Assembly (NCBI GenBank): GCA_021848345.1
Contig: JAJZUV010000005.1
Location: 1 to 64,000, forward strand
Reading direction: 5' to 3'
Origin: Pseudomonadota bacterium
GTDB lineage: Bacteria; Pseudomonadota; Gammaproteobacteria; Burkholderiales; Burkholderiaceae_C
DNA: 64,000 bases
Shown: piece after piece, positions 1-7,092 of the stretch
Position numbering within the stretch: position 1 is the first letter of the stretch
Layout: the number at the start of each line of letters is the position of its first letter
Notes under the pieces: generated by a model
Told to the model about the DNA's origin: nothing
Database searches by the model: none
The model's input: only the letters and a program-made list of their open reading frames with translations
Made by a program: the position numbers and the translations under genes

Positions 1-503
1 ACCGCCTGACCCATCAGCCGGTGAACCTGAGCCTGCGCCAGGGCGACGAGATCATCTACATCGAGCGCGCCTACAGCGAACGCTCGGGCATGCAGGTGGT
101 GCGCACGGTCGGCGGCCACGCGCCGCTGCACCTGACCTCGGTGGGCAAGCTGTTCCTGGCCGGCGAGGACCCCCAGAAGGTCAAGGCCTACGCCATGCGC
201 ACCGGCCTGGCCGGCCACACCCGCAACAGCATCACCGACCTGCCGCGGCTCGAGTCCGAACTGGCGCGCGTGCGCCAGCTCGGCTACGCGAGGGACAACG
301 AGGAACTCGAACTCGGCGTGCGCTGCATGGCGGCCGGCATCCTCGACGACTCCGGTCGCCTGGTGGCGGGGCTGTCGCTGTCGGCCCCGGCCGACCGCCT
401 GCAGGAGGACTGGCTGGGCAAGGTGGTGGAAACCGCCGGACGCATCTCCGCGTCGCTGGGCTACCGCGCCAAGCCGGCGCAGGGCGTGGCCCGCCGGGCC
501 TGA
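1..503 (+). CDS. IclR-family transcriptional regulator, C-terminal part (start lies before the window)
   Basis: The reading frame is open from the first bases and ends in TGA at 501-503, so the gene enters from upstream. The visible 167 or so residues match the effector-binding half of IclR regulators: GDEIIYIERA, then VRTVGGHAPLHLTSVGKLFLA, and later the CMAAGILD and GLSLSAP strands that line the ligand pocket. The N-terminal winged-helix DNA-binding domain is missing only because of the window edge. Proteins of this family sense small carbon compounds and control neighbouring catabolic genes; the target genes would lie to the left, and nothing downstream in the window looks like a target. 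The family call is firm; the ligand is unknown. Confidence 0.85.
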   Translation, partial: RLTHQPVNLSLRQGDEIIYIERAYSERSGMQVVRTVGGHAPLHLTSVGKLFLAGEDPQKVKAYAMRTGLAGHTRNSITDLPRLESELARVRQLGYARDNEELELGVRCMAAGILDDSGRLVAGLSLSAPADRLQEDWLGKVVETAGRISASLGYRAKPAQGVARRA

Positions 504-529
504 GCCTACCGGCGGCGCGACGGCCAGAT

Positions 530-1747
530 CTATTCGTCGACCGTCTGTGCCCGGGCCTCGGCCGTCGGGATCGGATCCACGCGGGTCAGCAGCGTGCGCC
601 CGGAGGTCTGCATCCAGTTGCGGATGCGCTCGGCATCGACGAAGTGGGCGTAACGCCCCCAGGCATCGAGCAGCACGACGATCACGTTGCGGCCCTGCAC
701 GACGGTATTGAGCACCAGGCAATGCCCGGCCTCGTTGATGTAGCCGGTCTTCTGCAGCAGGATGTCCCAGCCGCGGTTGAACACCAGGTGATCGGTATTG
801 CGGTACTGCAGCTCATAGCGCCCCGCGGTGACCGTGCTCTTCGGATGGGTCGAGAACTCGCGGATCAGCGGGTAGGCGTACACCGCGGCCACCAGCTTGG
901 CCAGATCGCTGGCGGTGGACTGGTTCTGCGGCGAAAGTCCCGTGGGCTCGATGTAATGGGTATGCAGCATGCCCAGCGAGGCGGCCTTGCGGTTCATCGC
1001 GGCGATGCAGGCCGCCAGCCCCCCGGGATAGTTGCGCGCCAGCGCGTGCGCGGCACGGTTCTCCGAGGACATCAGCGCCAGCTTGAGCAGTTCCTCGCGC
1101 GTGAACACCATGCCGGGACGCAGGCGCGAACTGCTCCATTTGAGGGTGTCGATGTCGTCGTCGGTGATCTCGATGCGCTGGTCCATCGGCTGGTGCGCGT
1201 CCAGCACCACCGCCGCCGTCATCAGCTTGGTCAGCGAGGCGATCGGGCGCACGTCGCCGGCATCCTTGCTCAGCAACACCTGGTGGGTGCGCGCGTCGAT
1301 GACCAGCGCGGAGCCCGAGGCCAGGGTGATCGGATCGTCACTGAAGGAGGTGCGGCGCAACTCGGCGCGCACCGGCGCGGGCGCGCGTCGCACCTCGTGC
1401 ACCACACGGCGCACCGGCCTGCGCGCCGCATGCACCTCGTGACGCACCGCCACGTGGCGCACGACGCGGCGTTGGGTGCGCCGCACAGCCGCTTTGCGCT
1501 CGACCGGCTTGCGCACGACCCGCTTGCGTGCCACGACCTTGCGCGCCACGGGCTTGCGTGCGACCTTCTTGTGCGCGACCGTCTTGTGCGCGACCGGCTC
1601 GCCGGAAGCCTGCGGGGCGCTGGCCGCGGGTGCCGCGTGGGCGGACGTCGCGAGGACCCCGATTCCCAACGCCCATCCAAGGACCACGGCTCGCAACACG
1701 TGGGACGCGCCCTGAACGGGCCGGTGGCTGGATCGGAAGATGCGCAT
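530..1747 (-). CDS. pbpG: D-alanyl-D-alanine endopeptidase, PbpG/PBP7 type (peptidase S11), with a Lys/Arg-rich repeat linker
   Basis: This is a low-molecular-weight penicillin-binding protein that cuts or trims peptidoglycan cross-links in the periplasm. The three S11 motifs are present: SLTK (about residues 171-174, nucleophile and general base), SSEN (about 227-230) and KTG (about 333-335). Residues 1-39 form a signal peptide ending in SAHA-AP. Between it and the catalytic domain lies an unusual stretch of about 80 residues (about 52-130) built of five-residue units such as VARKP and VAHKT, followed by His/Arg-rich sequence. The start at 1747 was chosen because it puts a signal peptide at the N-terminus; longer in-frame starts up to 1846 give an unsuitable N-terminus. 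A sigma-70-like promoter sits just upstream. Product is 405 residues, longer than usual for PBP7 (about 300) because of the linker. Confidence 0.88.
   Translation of the reverse strand: MRIFRSSHRPVQGASHVLRAVVLGWALGIGVLATSAHAAPAASAPQASGEPVAHKTVAHKKVARKPVARKVVARKRVVRKPVERKAAVRRTQRRVVRHVAVRHEVHAARRPVRRVVHEVRRAPAPVRAELRRTSFSDDPITLASGSALVIDARTHQVLLSKDAGDVRPIASLTKLMTAAVVLDAHQPMDQRIEITDDDIDTLKWSSSRLRPGMVFTREELLKLALMSSENRAAHALARNYPGGLAACIAAMNRKAASLGMLHTHYIEPTGLSPQNQSTASDLAKLVAAVYAYPLIREFSTHPKSTVTAGRYELQYRNTDHLVFNRGWDILLQKTGYINEAGHCLVLNTVVQGRNVIVVLLDAWGRYAHFVDAERIRNWMQTSGRTLLTRVDPIPTAEARAQTVDE
1501..1600 (-). repeat. 15-bp tandem repeat inside pbpG
   Basis: About six and a half degenerate 15-bp units (first unit on the plus strand cgaccggcttgcgca) encode the VARKx/VAHKx pentads of the PbpG linker. 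The unit length is a multiple of three, so gain or loss of a unit would change linker length without a frameshift. Confidence 0.75.
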
Positions 1748-2064
1748 GATGCCTCGCGATGATTGGGGCAGAGCGTACCAAATGAAAAAAAATGCGGCAA
1801 GATCAAAAGTTTGCATCTTGCTCTTGATGCACGCTCCGAGCATCACCTCACCGAGCTCAAGGAAATATGCCCACCATCTTCGCCAGGACTCGCCCGGCTG
1901 TCCGTCGGGCGCACGAATTGTAGGTTCGGCGCGCGGGAATTTCGGGCAACTCCCGCATTTTCAGCAGCATTCGTGCCAGCCAGCGACAAGCCGGCGAGCG
2001 CCTTCGCCCGGGGCCGTTGACGCGCCCTGCTGGCCAGGGACGCCGCAACGGGCGCCATCGCGGT
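1748..2064. other. Intergenic region of 317 bp
   Basis: Apart from the candidate pbpG promoter next to the gene, I see no convincing gene or RNA here. Short frames on both strands lack a ribosome-binding site or recognisable protein sequence. Its base composition is less GC-rich on the pbpG side. Confidence 0.5.
1772..1800 (-). promoter_or_regulatory. Candidate sigma-70 promoter of pbpG
   Basis: Read on the minus strand, a -35 TTGCCG (1800-1795) and a -10 TACGCT (1777-1772) are separated by 17 bp that include a run of eight T. The -10 lies about 25 bp before the chosen pbpG start at 1747. It is a pattern match only. Confidence 0.4.
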
Positions 2065-2634
2065 TCAGAACACCCCGCTTTTCGTCGTGGACGGCGGCAG
2101 GACCGGCGCGGGCGGCCGGGCGGGCGGCGCGGCCAGCCCCCGCAGTGCCGACAAAGCGTCGGCCACGCCGTTCAGCTTGAAACGATCCGCCTTGAAGGCA
2201 CCGCTTTGCAGCGGATAGGCGATGCCCAGCATGCCGCGGCTGCGCGTGACCTCCTGCTCCATCACCCGCGGGTCCAGCACCACCTCGCGATAGAAATCGG
2301 CCTCGCCGATCTGGAAGCGCTTGCCGTCGCACAGCAGCGTGACCGGCGCCGCGCCGGCACTGGCGTTGAGCAGCGCCGGCGCGCGAGCACCCGCGGCGCA
2401 ACCCTCGGGCGTGAGCAACACCCAGGCGCAGCCGGATCCATCGCGCGAACAGGACTTGCCCAGCACGTCGCCGGAATCGCCGCCGGTGGCCGCGTACACC
2501 GAGTCCCGATCGGCCGCCTCGCCCACCACCCAGGCCCCGAAGCTCGCCTTCAACGGCGGCTTCGCCGCCGCTGGCGGCAGCCACGAAAGCCCAGCCGTCC
2601 ACAATGCGGCCCCGACCGCCATCCATGCTCGCAT
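2065..2634 (-). CDS. Secreted protein of unknown function
   Basis: I do not recognise the family. The start MRAWMAVGAALW at 2634 was preferred because it opens a signal peptide that ends near LPPAAA-KPPL; upstream in-frame starts to 2721 would bury it. The mature part (about 165 residues) has four cysteines in CSRDGSGC, EGCAAG and LLCDG, which suggests disulfide bonds in the periplasm. The C-terminus is a Pro/Ala-rich tail (APPARPPAPVLPPS). The arrangement, a small exported domain with paired cysteines, faintly recalls IalB-like proteins, but I see no diagnostic motif. It stands alone, 317 bp upstream of pbpG on the same strand. Confidence 0.6.
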   Translation of the reverse strand: MRAWMAVGAALWTAGLSWLPPAAAKPPLKASFGAWVVGEAADRDSVYAATGGDSGDVLGKSCSRDGSGCAWVLLTPEGCAAGARAPALLNASAGAAPVTLLCDGKRFQIGEADFYREVVLDPRVMEQEVTRSRGMLGIAYPLQSGAFKADRFKLNGVADALSALRGLAAPPARPPAPVLPPSTTKSGVF

Positions 2635-2803
2635 GATGTCCCGCTCCCCGTTTCGGCACCGTCGGGGACGCAACTTACACCAGGCGCGAAGATCGGACCG
2701 CGTCGGTACCCCAGCGCGCATTGTTCTCTGCCTCGCTCGGCGGGGGCAACCGCGGCACCCTGCCGCACCCCCGGCTCCCGGCCCTGGCCCGCATGCGCGT
2801 GAT

Positions 2804-3037
2804 TCAGTCCGATGCGCCGCTTTGCAGCCGATCCTCGAAGGCGTCGATGCGGCGCTTGCCCTCGTCGATCGCGGCGTTCAGCATCTCGTCGTAGCTGGTG
2901 TTCGGACGAACCCCGTAGTCCTTGTACCCGATGCCGTCGATCGAGTAGGACCAGGCCCACTGGGCGTCCGCCGTGTCCACGACACGAATCGTGATGGTGT
3001 GTCCGCGATAAGGGTGTTGCACGACCGACTCTGACAT
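2804..3037 (-). CDS. Small hypothetical protein, 77 residues
   Basis: The start at 3037 (MSESVVQHPYRG) was chosen over the upstream ATG at 3136 because conserved-looking protein sequence begins there and a purine-rich AGGAGC sits upstream. The protein is acidic and mixed: a first half rich in beta-forming residues (HTITIRVVD, then WAWSYSIDG) and a charged helix at the end (AIDEGKRRIDAFEDRL). It has no signal peptide or membrane segment, so it is probably cytosolic. Similar short proteins of unknown role are common in Burkholderiales, but I cannot assign a function. It lies just outside the left copy of the tRNA-derived repeat. Confidence 0.55.
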   Translation of the reverse strand: MSESVVQHPYRGHTITIRVVDTADAQWAWSYSIDGIGYKDYGVRPNTSYDEMLNAAIDEGKRRIDAFEDRLQSGASD

Positions 3038-3162
3038 GTGTTTGCGCTCCTGGCGACATATTGTATTTCGCGCAGGAGTGCTCATCGGAGTGCTCATCGG
3101 CCCCGGGACAGCGCCCGGCAGCGAAGCGGGCGGCACCGCGCCCTCGCCGGACTTTCCGGGCG

Positions 3163-3196
3163 AAAAAAAGCCCCAGAGGGTTGATTTCTCTGGGGC
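3163..3196 (-). terminator. Rho-independent terminator, left copy
   Basis: On the minus strand the stem GCCCCAGAG / CTCTGGGGC encloses a 9-nt loop and is followed by seven T. It lies about 75 bp downstream of the ParB-like gene, so it can end the toxin-antitoxin transcript. The same hairpin ends the tRNA-Val transcript at 4939-4970. Confidence 0.8.
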
Positions 3197-3246
3197 TTCT
3201 CAGACATCCGGGGATCTCCCGGAACGTCGAATTGGTGGTGGTACAG
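3165..3246. repeat. Left copy of tRNA-Val 3'-end direct repeat (att-like)
   Basis: This 82-bp stretch matches 4939-5021 with one substitution (gggatctccc against gggatttccc) and one missing G. It contains the terminator hairpin, the spacer and the last bases of the tRNA-Val gene including CCA. Only the tRNA 3' end is present: beyond GTACAG the match stops. That is the form left when an element integrates into a tRNA 3' end, or when a tRNA array is partly deleted. Confidence 0.75.
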
Positions 3247-3271
3247 CAACAACGAGCATGAAGGGGAGCGA

Positions 3272-3676
3272 TCAGGGCCGTCGCCACGCCAGTGCGTGCG
3301 TCACGATCGGTATCTCCGTGAAGCCCCCGGCGATCGACGCACAGTAGCGGTGGAAGCCGTTCACCAGGCGGAAGCTGTACCGCGATCCGTCCAGCGGTTC
3401 GACCTGCACCGGTGGCAGGACACCCTCCTGGCTCCGGAATGCCATCAGAATCGGGACGATGCGCTCTCGTGCAAGTGGCTCCGTACGATCGAACCGCGGC
3501 GCGCACGGCTCGATCTGCGCGAGCGGCACGACTTGAAGGTCTACGCCAGACACATTCAGGCCGCGTGGGTACGGGAAGAACGGCAGAGCCGGGCGAAACT
3601 GTTGCATGCCGGCGAACACCCAGTCAGCGTCCTCGATCTGGAACTCGAATGCCTCACCGGGAACCCTGAAGCGCAT
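3272..3676 (-). CDS. ParB-like nuclease-domain protein
   Basis: A 134-residue protein whose second half carries a ParB/Srx-fold signature: PPVQVEPL, then RLVNGFHRYCASIAGG, which corresponds to the GxHRxxAxxxxG box of ParB-like domains. The first half contains FFPYPRGLNVSGVDLQVV and is not recognised. The start at 3676 is preceded by GAGGAGG on the minus strand, which is a strong ribosome-binding site; the longer frame to 3844 overlaps hicA and is rejected. There is no helix-turn-helix partition domain, so this is not a chromosome-partition ParB. Stand-alone ParB-fold proteins can be nucleases, nucleotide-dependent switches or immunity-type proteins. It follows hicA by 65 bp on the same strand and may be co-transcribed. 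Confidence 0.6.
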   Translation of the reverse strand: MRFRVPGEAFEFQIEDADWVFAGMQQFRPALPFFPYPRGLNVSGVDLQVVPLAQIEPCAPRFDRTEPLARERIVPILMAFRSQEGVLPPVQVEPLDGSRYSFRLVNGFHRYCASIAGGFTEIPIVTHALAWRRP

Positions 3677-3741
3677 GGCGACCTCCTCAACTTGCCTGCG
3701 TAGCGCCTGCGCAGCCGGGCAAGTCGGCCCGCAATTGCGCG

Positions 3742-3930
3742 CTAGAACCGGTGATCGAGGCCGGCGTCGCACATGATGGCGTTCGCCGTGTGGCGCGAGA
3801 AGCAGTTGCGCGAAACGATCAACTTGATGCGACCGTTGGTCCACTTCTCGTGAGAGCCCTTGCCGGGTGCGAAAAGCCAGAATCCGGCGCCCCTAAGCTG
3901 CGCAGCCACCTGGGCGTAATAGCCCTTCAT
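3742..3930 (-). CDS. hicA: HicA-family mRNA interferase toxin
   Basis: A 62-residue basic protein with the HicA layout: a short N-terminal helix (YYAQVAAQLRGAGF), then the glycine-His motif GKGSHEKW that carries the catalytic histidine of the double-stranded-RNA-binding-like fold, then the strand KLIVSRN. HicA toxins bind and cleave mRNA and are held inactive by HicB. Its ATG overlaps the hicB stop (ATGA), which implies translational coupling and fixes the start. The antitoxin-first order is the reverse of classic hicAB of E. coli but is seen in many HicBA pairs. Confidence 0.8.
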   Translation of the reverse strand: MKGYYAQVAAQLRGAGFWLFAPGKGSHEKWTNGRIKLIVSRNCFSRHTANAIMCDAGLDHRF

Positions 3931-4196
3931 GCATGCGCGTGATCGAAGCGCACAACGGGATCGGCGTTGATGGCGCCATCGTCCCGATGGGGCTCCAGCA
4001 ACTCTGCCGCGCCGAGATTCACCTCCCGGAGCAACTCTTCCAAGGTCGCAGCCTCAATGACAAGCCCTCGAAGGTCCGGGCTCTCCGCCCAGTACACACC
4101 GGCCTCGTCGTCGCGGGAGACCTTCACGCGAAAGTAGAGGCTCGCTCCCAACTTCGCGAGCAAACGCCATCCGGGCATGCCCACTCGGTAGTTCAT
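3927..4196 (-). CDS. hicB: HicB-like antitoxin (DUF1902 type)
   Basis: An 89-residue protein with the partially degraded RNase-H-like core of HicB antitoxins: FRVKVSRDDEAGVYWAESPD, then LRGLVIEAATLEELLREV. There is no added helix-turn-helix or ribbon-helix-helix domain, so DNA binding is not obvious. Three ATGs lie close together (4205, 4202, 4196); 4196 is preferred because it has about nine bases between GGGGAG and the ATG, but 4202 cannot be excluded. It is directly coupled to hicA by a 4-bp overlap. Its role is to neutralise HicA, probably as a complex. Confidence 0.75.
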   Translation of the reverse strand: MNYRVGMPGWRLLAKLGASLYFRVKVSRDDEAGVYWAESPDLRGLVIEAATLEELLREVNLGAAELLEPHRDDGAINADPVVRFDHAHA

Positions 4197-4395
4197 GGCC
4201 ATCATCTCCCCTCGCCTCGGCCGCAGATTGGCCGTGGCGGGAATTCTAACGTTGGCAGGTATCCCAGGCATCCGCAGAGGAAGGGCGCCGGGCACCTGTG
4301 CTGCGCGGCCGGCGCCGCCACTGGGCCGCAATTGCCGGCGAGCCCCGCGTCCTGCCTCTGCGTATGGCACTCCGCCGCATTCCCGCGACCGGTCG

Positions 4396-4677
4396 CTAAT
4401 CGCGAATTTCAGGCCAGGGAAGGCATGCACGAAGCCACCGCAGCGCCTCGCCGTGCAATACGTACGCACCTTCCGTGGCTGGCTCCTGACATCGAGCGTC
4501 CATGTATCGCGGCAATTCATCAGCGTCCGTGACCAAGGCGGTCAATTCCTGGAGCAATGCCGCCGCTTCGTCGCCGGCCCGCGCAAATCCCCGGCGTTCG
4601 GCCATCAGATCGGCAAGGCCTACGAGCCAAATGGAGATCGGCAACGGTTGCTTGTCGGAAAGATCCAGTCGGTACAT
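4396..4677 (-). CDS. Hypothetical protein in the tRNA-flanked cassette
   Basis: I do not recognise this 93-residue protein. The start at 4677 (MYRLDLSDKQPLP) is preceded by GAGG at a suitable distance; two upstream ATGs at 4692 and 4731 have no visible ribosome-binding site. The sequence looks helical and acidic (EAAALLQELTALVTDADELPRYM), with no signal peptide. It is on the same strand as hicB, 199 bp upstream, so it may be a separate unit or the first gene of the cassette. The coding call rests on position and plausibility. Confidence 0.45.
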   Translation of the reverse strand: MYRLDLSDKQPLPISIWLVGLADLMAERRGFARAGDEAAALLQELTALVTDADELPRYMDARCQEPATEGAYVLHGEALRWLRACLPWPEIRD

Positions 4678-4938
4678 GAAGCGATGCCTCATGGCGCTGC
4701 CATGGCCCACGACGTGGCCCTTGCATCGCACGTCGACAGGGGCGCGACCCCGGGCGGCTCGGCCGCGAGCTGGTGCTGGCGAAGGTCACCTGGCTTGGCG
4801 TTGCGCACGGCGGTGTCGGTCAGCTGCATGGCGGTGCTCCGATCGGGCGGATACCGTCGGGGTTTGACGGCATGCCGTCGTTTCTACCGGCACCGAATCG
4901 CGAACGTCCACGGATCTGGCCGGACGGCAACGGTCATG

Positions 4939-4970
4939 AAAAAGCCCCAGAGGGTTGATTTCTCTGGGGC
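4939..4970 (-). terminator. Rho-independent terminator of tRNA-Val, right copy
   Basis: The stem GCCCCAGAG / CTCTGGGGC with a 9-nt loop is followed on the minus strand by TTTTT. It lies about 37 bp beyond the tRNA 3' end and is identical in stem and loop to the copy at 3163-3196. Confidence 0.85.
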
Positions 4971-5021
4971 TTCTCAGACATCCGGGGATTTCCCGGAACG
5001 TCGAATTGGTGGGTGGTACAG
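4939..5021. repeat. Right copy of tRNA-Val 3'-end direct repeat (att-like)
   Basis: This is the 83-bp partner of 3165-3246. It covers the terminator, the spacer and the 3' end of the intact tRNA-Val (CCA, discriminator, acceptor strand and the start of the T stem). The two copies bracket about 1.7 kb with four minus-strand genes. Confidence 0.75.
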
Positions 5022-5081
5022 GGATCGAACCTGTGGCCCCTGCCGTGTGAAGGCAGTGCTCTACCGCTGAGCTAACCACCC
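5007..5081 (-). tRNA. tRNA-Val (anticodon CAC)
   Basis: The minus strand folds as a complete cloverleaf: acceptor GGGTGGT/ACCACCC, D stem GCTC/GAGC, anticodon stem CTGCC/GGCAG with loop TTCACAC, T stem ACAGG/CCTGT with loop TTCGATC, discriminator A and an encoded CCA. The anticodon CAC reads GUG. It lies 42 bp downstream of dnaQ on the same strand and has its own terminator. Confidence 0.95.
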
Positions 5082-5123
5082 GGGGCGAAAAGCGAAATTA
5101 TGCCATAGAAATTTCGGGGCGCA

Positions 5124-5828
5124 TCAACTTTGCGTCGCGCCCGGCTTCCACACCGCGTTGCCGCCCTTGTCCAGGGCCTGCAGGATCGCCTCGTGCTCGA
5201 CCAGCTCGGCGGGGCTCGCCTGCAACACGCGCAAGCTCAGCCCGGACAGGTCCACGAACGATTCGCCGCCCGCCTCGTGCGCGTCCTCGAGTTCCATGAC
5301 CAGGCTGTCCTGGCCGCGGGTCAGCCAGACGTAGACCTCGGCCAGCAGTTCCGCGTCCAGCAAGGCGCCGTGCAGGGTGCGTCGCGTGTTGTCCACGCCG
5401 AAGCGCTTGCACAGGGCGTCCAGGCTGTTGAACTTGCCGGGGAACTGTTCGCGGGCGATGGCGAGGGAATCGGTGATGCCGGCGCAATGGGATTCGAAGG
5501 GGCCGCGACCCAGGCGCTCGAGTTCGGCATCCAGGAACGCCACGTCGAAGGCGGCGTTGTGGATCACCACCTCGGCGCCGTGCACGAACTCCAGCAGGTC
5601 GTCGACGATCTGCTCGAACAACGGCATGCCCGAGAGGAATTCGTCGGTCAGGCCGTGCACCCGCAACGCGTCCGGATGGCTGGAGCGCAGCGGGTTCACG
5701 TAGCGCTGGAAATGCCGTCCGCTGGGGCGGCGCTTGAGCAGTTCCACCCCGGCGACCTCGATGATGCGGTCGCCCGCGCCGGGATTCAGGCCGGTGGTCT
5801 CGGTATCGAGGATGACCTGGCGGGTCAT
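5124..5828 (-). CDS. dnaQ: DNA polymerase III epsilon subunit, 3'-5' proofreading exonuclease
   Basis: The 234-residue protein has the DEDDh exonuclease motifs: Exo I DTETTG (Asp8, Glu10), Exo II in [11 protein letters not shown], and Exo III in [14 protein letters not shown] with the catalytic His and Asp. Epsilon removes misincorporated nucleotides within the replicative polymerase core. The start ATG at 5828 overlaps the rnhA stop (ATGA), so the two are translationally coupled. The rnhA-dnaQ pairing, here in one direction, is widespread in proteobacteria. The C-terminal tail after the exonuclease domain should bind the alpha subunit; it is about 60 residues here. Confidence 0.95.
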   Translation of the reverse strand: MTRQVILDTETTGLNPGAGDRIIEVAGVELLKRRPSGRHFQRYVNPLRSSHPDALRVHGLTDEFLSGMPLFEQIVDDLLEFVHGAEVVIHNAAFDVAFLDAELERLGRGPFESHCAGITDSLAIAREQFPGKFNSLDALCKRFGVDNTRRTLHGALLDAELLAEVYVWLTRGQDSLVMELEDAHEAGGESFVDLSGLSLRVLQASPAELVEHEAILQALDKGGNAVWKPGATQS

Positions 5829-6292
5829 GCGCGTCTCCCCGCGGCGAACTCGCCCCGGCCCTGCACGCTGTCCACCCCGCGGTTGGCGAGCTGGTCGGCC
5901 AGTTCGTTGCCGGGATTGCCGTCGTGGCCGCGCACCCACACCCACTGCACGCGGTGCGCGGCGGCCGCCTGTTCCAGGCGCTGCCACAGGTCCACGTTCT
6001 TCACCGGCTTGCGATCGGCGGTCTTCCAGCCGCGCGCCTTCCAGCCGCTGAGCCACTCGGTCATGCCCTTGAGCACATACTGGGAGTCGGTGTACAGACG
6101 TACCTCGCAGGGTTGCTTGAGGGTTTCCAGCGCGGTGATCGCCGCCAGCATCTCCATACGGTTGTTGGTGGTCGCCGGCTCGCCGCCGAACATCTCCTTC
6201 TGCGCGCCCGATGCGCGCAGCACCACGCCCCAGCCGCCCGGGCCGGGGTTTCCTCGACAGGCGCCGTCGGTATAGGCGTCCACTTGACTCAT
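5825..6292 (-). CDS. rnhA: Ribonuclease HI
   Basis: The 155-residue protein cleaves the RNA strand of RNA-DNA hybrids. Visible catalytic elements are [14 protein letters not shown] (first Asp), NNRMEMLAA (Glu), YTDSQYV (Asp) and [12 protein letters not shown] (His and last Asp). Length is typical for the bacterial HI type. Start and stop overlap the neighbouring genes by 4 bp (ATGA) on both sides, forming a tight methyltransferase-rnhA-dnaQ unit. Confidence 0.96.
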   Translation of the reverse strand: MSQVDAYTDGACRGNPGPGGWGVVLRASGAQKEMFGGEPATTNNRMEMLAAITALETLKQPCEVRLYTDSQYVLKGMTEWLSGWKARGWKTADRKPVKNVDLWQRLEQAAAAHRVQWVWVRGHDGNPGNELADQLANRGVDSVQGRGEFAAGRRA

Positions 6293-7092
6293 ACGGGATC
6301 TCCGGTTTCGCGACGCGGTTGCGCCGCACGACGATGAACCACCGGGCGCCCGACATGCGCTTTCGCGGCACCGGGCTGCCAGGCCTTGCCGACCAGGCGC
6401 ATGGAACGCACGCGCTTGGTCGCCACCAGGACATACATGCCGCCCAGCATCGGCCACCAGCGCTCGCCCGCCTTGTCCATGAAGCGCCAGCGCTCCAGCC
6501 AGTGCTGGGTCTGCAACGGCGGGCGCCAGCATCCGTAGGCGCCCGCGGTGACCTCGAAACTCAGCAGGCGCAGCCAGTCGCGCACCCGGCGCGGCGAGAT
6601 GAACTCGCCGCTTTGCGGCAGGTAGCGCTCCCCTCCCAGGCGCGCCATCGCCTGGCGCGCCCCCCACAGGCTCAGCGCGTTGAAGCCGGTGATCACCACC
6701 TGCCCGCCCGCCACCAGCACGCGATCGGCCTCGCGCAGGCAGGCGTAGGGATCGGAGGCCACCTCCAGGGTGTGGGGCAGCACGACCAGGTCCAGGCTCT
6801 GGGCGGCCAGCGGCAGGTCGGTGAACTCGCACACCAGCGCGGCCGGGCCCGCCGCCCCCGGCAGTTCCTCGGGCGCGTCGTCGACGTCGCGCGCGAACCA
6901 GCGGTGGGGCATGCGGTTGTGGCGCAAGGCCGCCAGCTCGCGCATGCCGAGCTGCACGGCGTGGAATCCGAAGATGTCGGCGACCAGCCGGTCCATCTGC
7001 TGCTGCTGCCAGGCCAGCGCATGGTGTCCGCCCGGGCTTTGCATCCAGCGGTCGAGATTTATACTCGGGCGCACTTCGGGGGACTCATGCAT
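6289..7092 (-). CDS. Class I SAM-dependent methyltransferase
   Basis: A 267-residue methyltransferase of the type that sits between gloB and rnhA in many Burkholderiales. It has an N-terminal helix set ([25 protein letters not shown]) and a methyltransferase core with a weak first glycine motif but clear later parts: [24 protein letters not shown] and [25 protein letters not shown]. The substrate is unknown. The C-terminus is basic (RRAAQPRRE). The start at 7092 keeps the conserved DRWMQSP segment; an alternative ATG at 7044 would remove it. With 7092 the start overlaps the divergent gloB start by 6 bp, which is tight. Confidence 0.8.
   Translation of the reverse strand: MHESPEVRPSINLDRWMQSPGGHHALAWQQQQMDRLVADIFGFHAVQLGMRELAALRHNRMPHRWFARDVDDAPEELPGAAGPAALVCEFTDLPLAAQSLDLVVLPHTLEVASDPYACLREADRVLVAGGQVVITGFNALSLWGARQAMARLGGERYLPQSGEFISPRRVRDWLRLLSFEVTAGAYGCWRPPLQTQHWLERWRFMDKAGERWWPMLGGMYVLVATKRVRSMRLVGKAWQPGAAKAHVGRPVVHRRAAQPRRETGDPV
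7038..7065 (+). promoter_or_regulatory. Candidate promoter of gloB
   Basis: A -10 TATACT at 7060-7065 lies 16 bp after TTTGCA (7038-7043). It sits about 22 bp before the gloB ATG, inside the start of the divergent methyltransferase gene. Pattern match only. Confidence 0.35.

Noticed and set aside
3231-3246. A second tRNA gene at the left repeat
   Set aside because: Only the 3' acceptor strand and a few T-stem bases are present; no cloverleaf can form. It is a fragment.
3272-3676. Chromosome-partition protein ParB
   Set aside because: Only the ParB-like catalytic/CTPase-type box is present; no helix-turn-helix or dimer domain and no parA next to it.
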